Assembly (NCBI RefSeq): GCF_000526715.1
Contig: NZ_JAGP01000001.1
Coordinates: forward strand, 1,612,001-1,676,000
Length of the DNA: 64,000 nucleotides
From: Hydrogenovibrio kuenenii DSM 12350
Lineage (GTDB): Bacteria; Pseudomonadota; Gammaproteobacteria; Thiomicrospirales; Thiomicrospiraceae
Direction of reading: 5' to 3'
Shown here: positions 63,363-64,000 of the stretch, piece by piece
Layout of the letters: each line of letters opens with the position of its first letter
Numbering within the stretch: the first letter of the stretch is position 1
Notes under the pieces: generated by a model
Told to the model about the DNA's origin: nothing
Databases searched by the model: none
Seen by the model: only the letters and a program-made list of their open reading frames with translations
Made by a program: the position numbers and the translations under genes

Positions 63363-64000
63363 TTACTTCTTCGATTTAAATTGCTTCATATTTTCAATAA
63401 ACTGATCAAACAGCGGCGCAACATCATGCGGACCTGGGCTTGCTTCAGGATGACCTTGGAAACTAAACGCGGACTTATCTGTTCTTTGGATACCTTGTAA
63501 AGAACCATCAAACAACGAATAGTGCGTCGCTTCTATGTTGTCAGGCAATGTATCTGAATCTACCGCAAAACCGTGGTTTTGTGAGGTAATCATCACTTTT
63601 TTCGTTTTAATATCCTGAACAGGATGATTCGCACCATGATGACCAAATTTCATTTTTACCGTTTTTGCACCAGATGCTAATGCCAATAACTGATGCCCTA
63701 AGCAAATACCGAAAACTGGAATATCCGTTTCAAGCACTTTCTGAATTGCTTCAATTGCATAATCACACGGTTCTGGATCCCCTGGTCCATTTGATAAGAA
63801 CACGCCATCAGGATTCATTGCTAAAACATCTTCTGCTGGTGTTTTTGCCGGTACTACAATCAGTTCGCAGCCTCTTTCAACCAACATACGTAAAATATTG
63901 CGTTTAACACCATAATCAAAAGCGACAACCTTATACATCGGCTTTTCATTTGGAATTGGATGACCCTCACCCAACTTCCAAGTACCTTCTGTCCACTGAT
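63363..64000 (-). CDS. carA: Carbamoyl-phosphate synthase, small subunit, N-terminus outside the window
   Basis: The frame is open to the right edge, so about 212 C-terminal residues are seen. They hold the class I glutaminase domain: [31 protein letters not shown], the nucleophile Cys in [16 protein letters not shown], then [11 protein letters not shown] and the catalytic His-x-Glu near [12 protein letters not shown]. It supplies ammonia from glutamine to CarB, with which it forms an operon. Confidence 0.96.
   Translation of the reverse strand, partial: QWTEGTWKLGEGHPIPNEKPMYKVVAFDYGVKRNILRMLVERGCELIVVPAKTPAEDVLAMNPDGVFLSNGPGDPEPCDYAIEAIQKVLETDIPVFGICLGHQLLALASGAKTVKMKFGHHGANHPVQDIKTKKVMITSQNHGFAVDSDTLPDNIEATHYSLFDGSLQGIQRTDKSAFSFQGHPEASPGPHDVAPLFDQFIENMKQFKSKK

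Overview
The window reads as chromosome of a marine, autotrophic, sulfur-oxidising gammaproteobacterium of the Hydrogenovibrio / Thiomicrospira / Thiomicrorhabdus type. This is inferred from a SoxB thiosulfohydrolase, a periplasmic alpha-carbonic anhydrase, a DsrE-like exported protein, an ovothiol operon, a BCCT osmolyte transporter and a moderately AT-rich gammaproteobacterial gene set. I could not run a database search, so the genus is an inference. No rRNA, tRNA, CRISPR array, transposase or phage gene was recognised.

Layout. 1-5.1 kb: the end of an outer-membrane porin, a BetT-type transporter, a thioesterase, and a reverse-strand group (DUF2798, aldo/keto reductase, PsiE-like). 5.2-12.7 kb (reverse): ovoB, ovoA, a giant AsmA/DUF748 protein and alpha-carbonic anhydrase. 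12.9-20.7 kb: prmB and mog (reverse), then lon, pta and ackA (forward). 20.7-25.7 kb: the three-gene AmmeMemoRadiSam set and a small cell-envelope group with a DsrE-like protein. 25.8-34.7 kb: dapB, dnaJ, dnaK, grpE and hrcA (reverse), then nadK and recN (forward). 34.8-40.8 kb (reverse): an unknown membrane protein, a dihaem cytochrome with a PhoX-type phosphatase behind a candidate Pho box, a YkgJ-type protein and an SDR enzyme. 41-46.7 kb: a TtrSR/ThsSR-like two-component system, soxB, and a second, internally deleted copy of the soxB transcription unit. 46.7-52.3 kb: tapT, a GNAT protein, an LMW tyrosine phosphatase gene with an accessory island at its 5' end, and a pseudouridine synthase. 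52.5-55.1 kb: an unusual pair of acidic/coiled-coil proteins sharing a short motif. 55.2-64 kb (mostly reverse): a thioredoxin-like protein, a lipoprotein, a fructokinase operon, an exported protein, DUF4149, greA, carB and the C-terminal part of carA.

How the parts work together. The sensor kinase and FixJ/NarL-type regulator sit directly upstream of soxB, and the soxB promoter carries two dyads with a -10-like hexamer at fixed spacing. The same arrangement recurs after soxB, so one regulator probably controls both promoters. lon, grpE and hrcA have recognisable sigma-32-type promoters and dnaK a weaker match, which ties the protein quality-control genes into one heat-shock response. OvoA and OvoB together can make the ovothiol precursor. 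PhoX and its cytochrome partner look phosphate-regulated.

Two features stand out structurally. A repeat of about 21 bp (core AAATCTRCCAGGCTGGGGTA) occurs at eleven places, nearly always at gene ends and sometimes as inverted pairs that act as terminators. A 3.3-kb AT-rich island is bounded by copies of the segment encoding the catalytic loop of the LMW phosphatase, with a 19-codon stub of the old gene start left at the far end. The island carries a GNAT-ASCH fusion, a membrane-anchored unknown protein and a stand-alone ASCH protein, but no integrase.
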